NCBI RefSeq assembly: GCF_014698035.1
Contig: NZ_JACJSF010000004.1
Coordinates: 62,001-126,000 of the forward strand
Source of the DNA: Desmonostoc muscorum FACHB-395
GTDB taxonomy: Bacteria > Cyanobacteriota > Cyanobacteriia > Cyanobacteriales > Nostocaceae
Direction: 5' to 3'
DNA: 64,000 nt
In this document: in pieces, positions 62,158 through 64,000 of the stretch
Position numbering within the stretch: the first letter of the stretch is position 1
How the letters are laid out: every line of letters begins with the position of its first letter
Program-made: the position numbers and the translations under genes
Notes under the pieces: generated by a model
The model's database searches: none
What the model was told of the DNA's origin: nothing
Seen by the model: only the letters and a program-made list of their open reading frames with translations

Positions 62158-64000
62158 TCAGCTTGGCTCGATCAAATCAACGATCGCTTTCACCAATACA
62201 TCTGGATCTACTGGTTTAGAAATATGCATTTGAAATCCGGCTGCTAGTGCTTGCTGCTGATTCATTTCGCCTGCATAAGCTGTCAGAGCGATCGCTGGTA
62301 CGTGTCCTCCTTCTTGCGGCGATCGCGATCGCACTTCCCGCATCAGCATATAACCGTCTGTCTTTGGCATTCCAATATCACTGATTAAAACATCTGGTAT
62401 CGACTCAGACAGCGCTTGTAATGCTTCTTGTGCTGAGGCTACAGAGGTTACTTGTATACCGTAGTCTTGCAAAATGAAGCTCACTAAGTCGCGGATATCT
62501 GGTTCATCGTCCACCACTAAAACTTGAGTGTCCGAAAGAAGTGAGGGTTCAGGCTGAGAATCTAAAGACTCATTCTCTTCCCGCCGAACTTGTTCACTTC
62601 TCACCAAAAGCGGTAGTTCAACAGTGAAGGTTGCACCCGATCCTTCTCCAGGACTTTCGGCTTGAACTTTTCCCCCGTGCATTTCTACAACCTTACGCAC
62701 GATCGCTAATCCTAAACCTAGTCCGCCAAATGTGCGTGTAGTTGTGCCATCAGCTTGGCGAAAGTAATCAAACACGAATGGTAAAAAGTCTGGGTTAATT
62801 CCCTTACCTGTATCGCTGACTTGAATTTGAATCTGATTACTAGCTTCCATGAGTCGAATTCCTACTCGTCCTCCGGTTGGTGTAAATTTTACCGCATTAG
62901 AAAGCAGATTCCACACAACTTGCTGGAGCCGATTTGGATCGCCCATAACTTGTCCTAAACTGGCATCAAATATGGTCTGAATTTGAATTGACTTAGCTTC
63001 TGCTGCTAGCCGTACCGTTTCTAATGCTGCCTCAACTACCATTACCAAGTTCACTGGACAGATATTTAAGTTTAATTTTCCTTGGAGAATGCGAGACACA
63101 TCCAACAAATCTTCGATTAACTGGGTTTGTAACTTGGCGTTGCGTTCAATGGTTTCTAAGGCGCGGTTAGTGGTTTGTTCATCAAACTTGCGACTCCGTA
63201 ACATTTTCGACCATCCCAGGATAGGGTTGAGTGGGGTTCGCAGTTCATGAGAGAGAACCGCCAGAAACTCATCTTTAATTTGGTTGGCGATCTCTGCTTC
63301 TTGGCGTGCTGTTCTTTCGCATTGGAGGAGGCGATCGCATTCGTTTTCGGCCAATTTGCGATCAGTAATATCTAGTACAAAAGCAACACCATGATCTTGG
63401 GAGTCATTCAGCAAGGCTATCCCCAAAACAATTGGTACTCGCTTACCATTGCGGTGGATGTACTCTTTCTCGTAAATTTTTGAAACTCCAGTGGTTTGCA
63501 CCTCTAAAATGGCGCGATCGTCTAAATACTTGTATTCAATAGGAGTGAGTTCTCGCCAATTAACTTTACCTAAAAGAGTAAACTCCTCATGAGTGTAGCC
63601 AGCTAGTTGAAGAAAGGCATCATTGGCATCAATAACGAAGCCATTTACATTCCAAAAAGCAACCCCGATTAGGTTAGACTCAAACAAACGCCGAAATCGA
63701 GCTTCACTTTCGCGTAATGATTTTTCTGCCCGTTTGTGTTCGGTAATATCACGAGAAACAGTAATTACACCTTCAATACTTTGGTTTAAATTCCGTAATG
63801 GTGTCAGAATATATTCATAATAATGTACCCCATCAGCAGTTACATACTTACACTCATCCTTGATTGGCTGCCCAGTTTTTATCACAGCTTTTAGTTGATT
63901 ATCTACCTGTTCTACAAGGTCTTTGGGTAAATCCAGTTCTTGCAAAGTTTTTCCGACAATATCCTGGGGTTTAAAACCTAATATAGTAGCTGCATCACGA
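62158..64000 (-). CDS. Hybrid histidine kinase (PAS-PAS-HisKA-HATPase-REC), 5' partial
   Basis: The reading frame continues open to the right edge (residues before the first possible start read ATILGFKPQDIVGKTLQEL, a PAS core), so the start lies outside the window. Visible: a partial PAS and two further PAS regions (about the first 220 residues), HisKA (ELRTPLNPILGWSKML with the phospho-His in LSHEL), HATPase (NLLSNAVKFTP, DTGKGI, GGLGLGLAIVRKV) and a C-terminal receiver (VVDDEPDIRDL ... LISDIGMPKTDG). The predicted input signal is unknown. Confidence 0.92.
   Translation of the reverse strand, partial: RDAATILGFKPQDIVGKTLQELDLPKDLVEQVDNQLKAVIKTGQPIKDECKYVTADGVHYYEYILTPLRNLNQSIEGVITVSRDITEHKRAEKSLRESEARFRRLFESNLIGVAFWNVNGFVIDANDAFLQLAGYTHEEFTLLGKVNWRELTPIEYKYLDDRAILEVQTTGVSKIYEKEYIHRNGKRVPIVLGIALLNDSQDHGVAFVLDITDRKLAENECDRLLQCERTARQEAEIANQIKDEFLAVLSHELRTPLNPILGWSKMLRSRKFDEQTTNRALETIERNAKLQTQLIEDLLDVSRILQGKLNLNICPVNLVMVVEAALETVRLAAEAKSIQIQTIFDASLGQVMGDPNRLQQVVWNLLSNAVKFTPTGGRVGIRLMEASNQIQIQVSDTGKGINPDFLPFVFDYFRQADGTTTRTFGGLGLGLAIVRKVVEMHGGKVQAESPGEGSGATFTVELPLLVRSEQVRREENESLDSQPEPSLLSDTQVLVVDDEPDIRDLVSFILQDYGIQVTSVASAQEALQALSESIPDVLISDIGMPKTDGYMLMREVRSRSPQEGGHVPAIALTAYAGEMNQQQALAAGFQMHISKPVDPDVLVKAIVDLIEPS

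Overview
The window looks like a chromosome segment of a filamentous, probably heterocyst-forming cyanobacterium (Nostocales). The evidence is the many HIP1 octamers (GCGATCGC), a psbA-family gene, a bidirectional [NiFe]-hydrogenase (hox) cluster, a dual-cysteine cyanobacteriochrome kinase, many multi-domain histidine kinases, and intergenic spaces filled with heptamer repeats and small palindromic or MITE-like elements. The species cannot be fixed from the sequence.

Region 1 (1-19.3 kb, all + strand) is a nonribosomal peptide (NRPS) biosynthesis region cut by the left edge. It begins with the C-terminal end (condensation end plus carrier domain) of one NRPS. Then come a membrane fatty-acid desaturase, an aldo/keto reductase, a membrane-anchored peptide-binding protein, a 2-oxoglutarate/Fe(II) oxygenase, a GT-C glycosyltransferase, a GtrA-like flippase, an SGNH-like protein and an MBOAT O-acyltransferase. 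A second NRPS (C-A-PCP-C) follows, and two exporters (MFS, then an ABC permease-ATPase) close the region. No thioesterase is visible. The product is probably a modified, possibly glycosylated or acylated, exported peptide or lipopeptide that I cannot match to a known compound.

Region 2 (19.3-32.5 kb, mostly - strand) is a hydrogen/microoxic island. It holds hoxU, a DUF3122-like gene, hoxY, a CBS-domain gene, hoxH, a rhodanese remnant and the maturation protease hoxW. hoxE and hoxF are not in the window. Inside the island lie a divergent 'rogue' D1 protein that has lost several Mn-cluster ligands, a TspO-like membrane protein, and a small secreted protein with an arthropod-like chitin-binding (CBM14) cysteine pattern. 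A large acyl-CoA synthetase (ADP-forming)/GNAT fusion lies next to hoxW. A MITE carrying a second, nested element with a clean 9-bp target duplication sits between the DUF3122 gene and hoxY.

Region 3 (32.6-44 kb) has a J-domain protein, a complete YbhGFSR/CecR-like exporter operon (TetR regulator divergent from HlyD, double ATPase and two ABC-2 permeases, with a MITE between the permeases), an Hsp20 chaperone, a membrane protein followed by a truncated flavoprotein, and a secreted protein of unknown function.

Region 4 (44-52.4 kb) contains a three-gene light-signalling operon (DXCF cyanobacteriochrome histidine kinase, response regulator, hybrid kinase), hisG, an RppA-like response regulator and a lipoate ligase-family gene.

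Region 5 (52.4-64 kb) has YbjN, MoxR and DUF4350 genes, a solitary 1103-residue SNF2 helicase resembling DpdE, an S4 RNA-binding protein with the ribosome rescue factor ArfB, a GTPase with a DUF697-like tail, a ParE-type toxin-antitoxin pair, and a hybrid histidine kinase cut by the right edge.

Several genes contain in-frame low-complexity repeats (second NRPS, ACS/GNAT protein, double ABC ATPase, HoxW). No rRNA, tRNA or CRISPR array was recognised.
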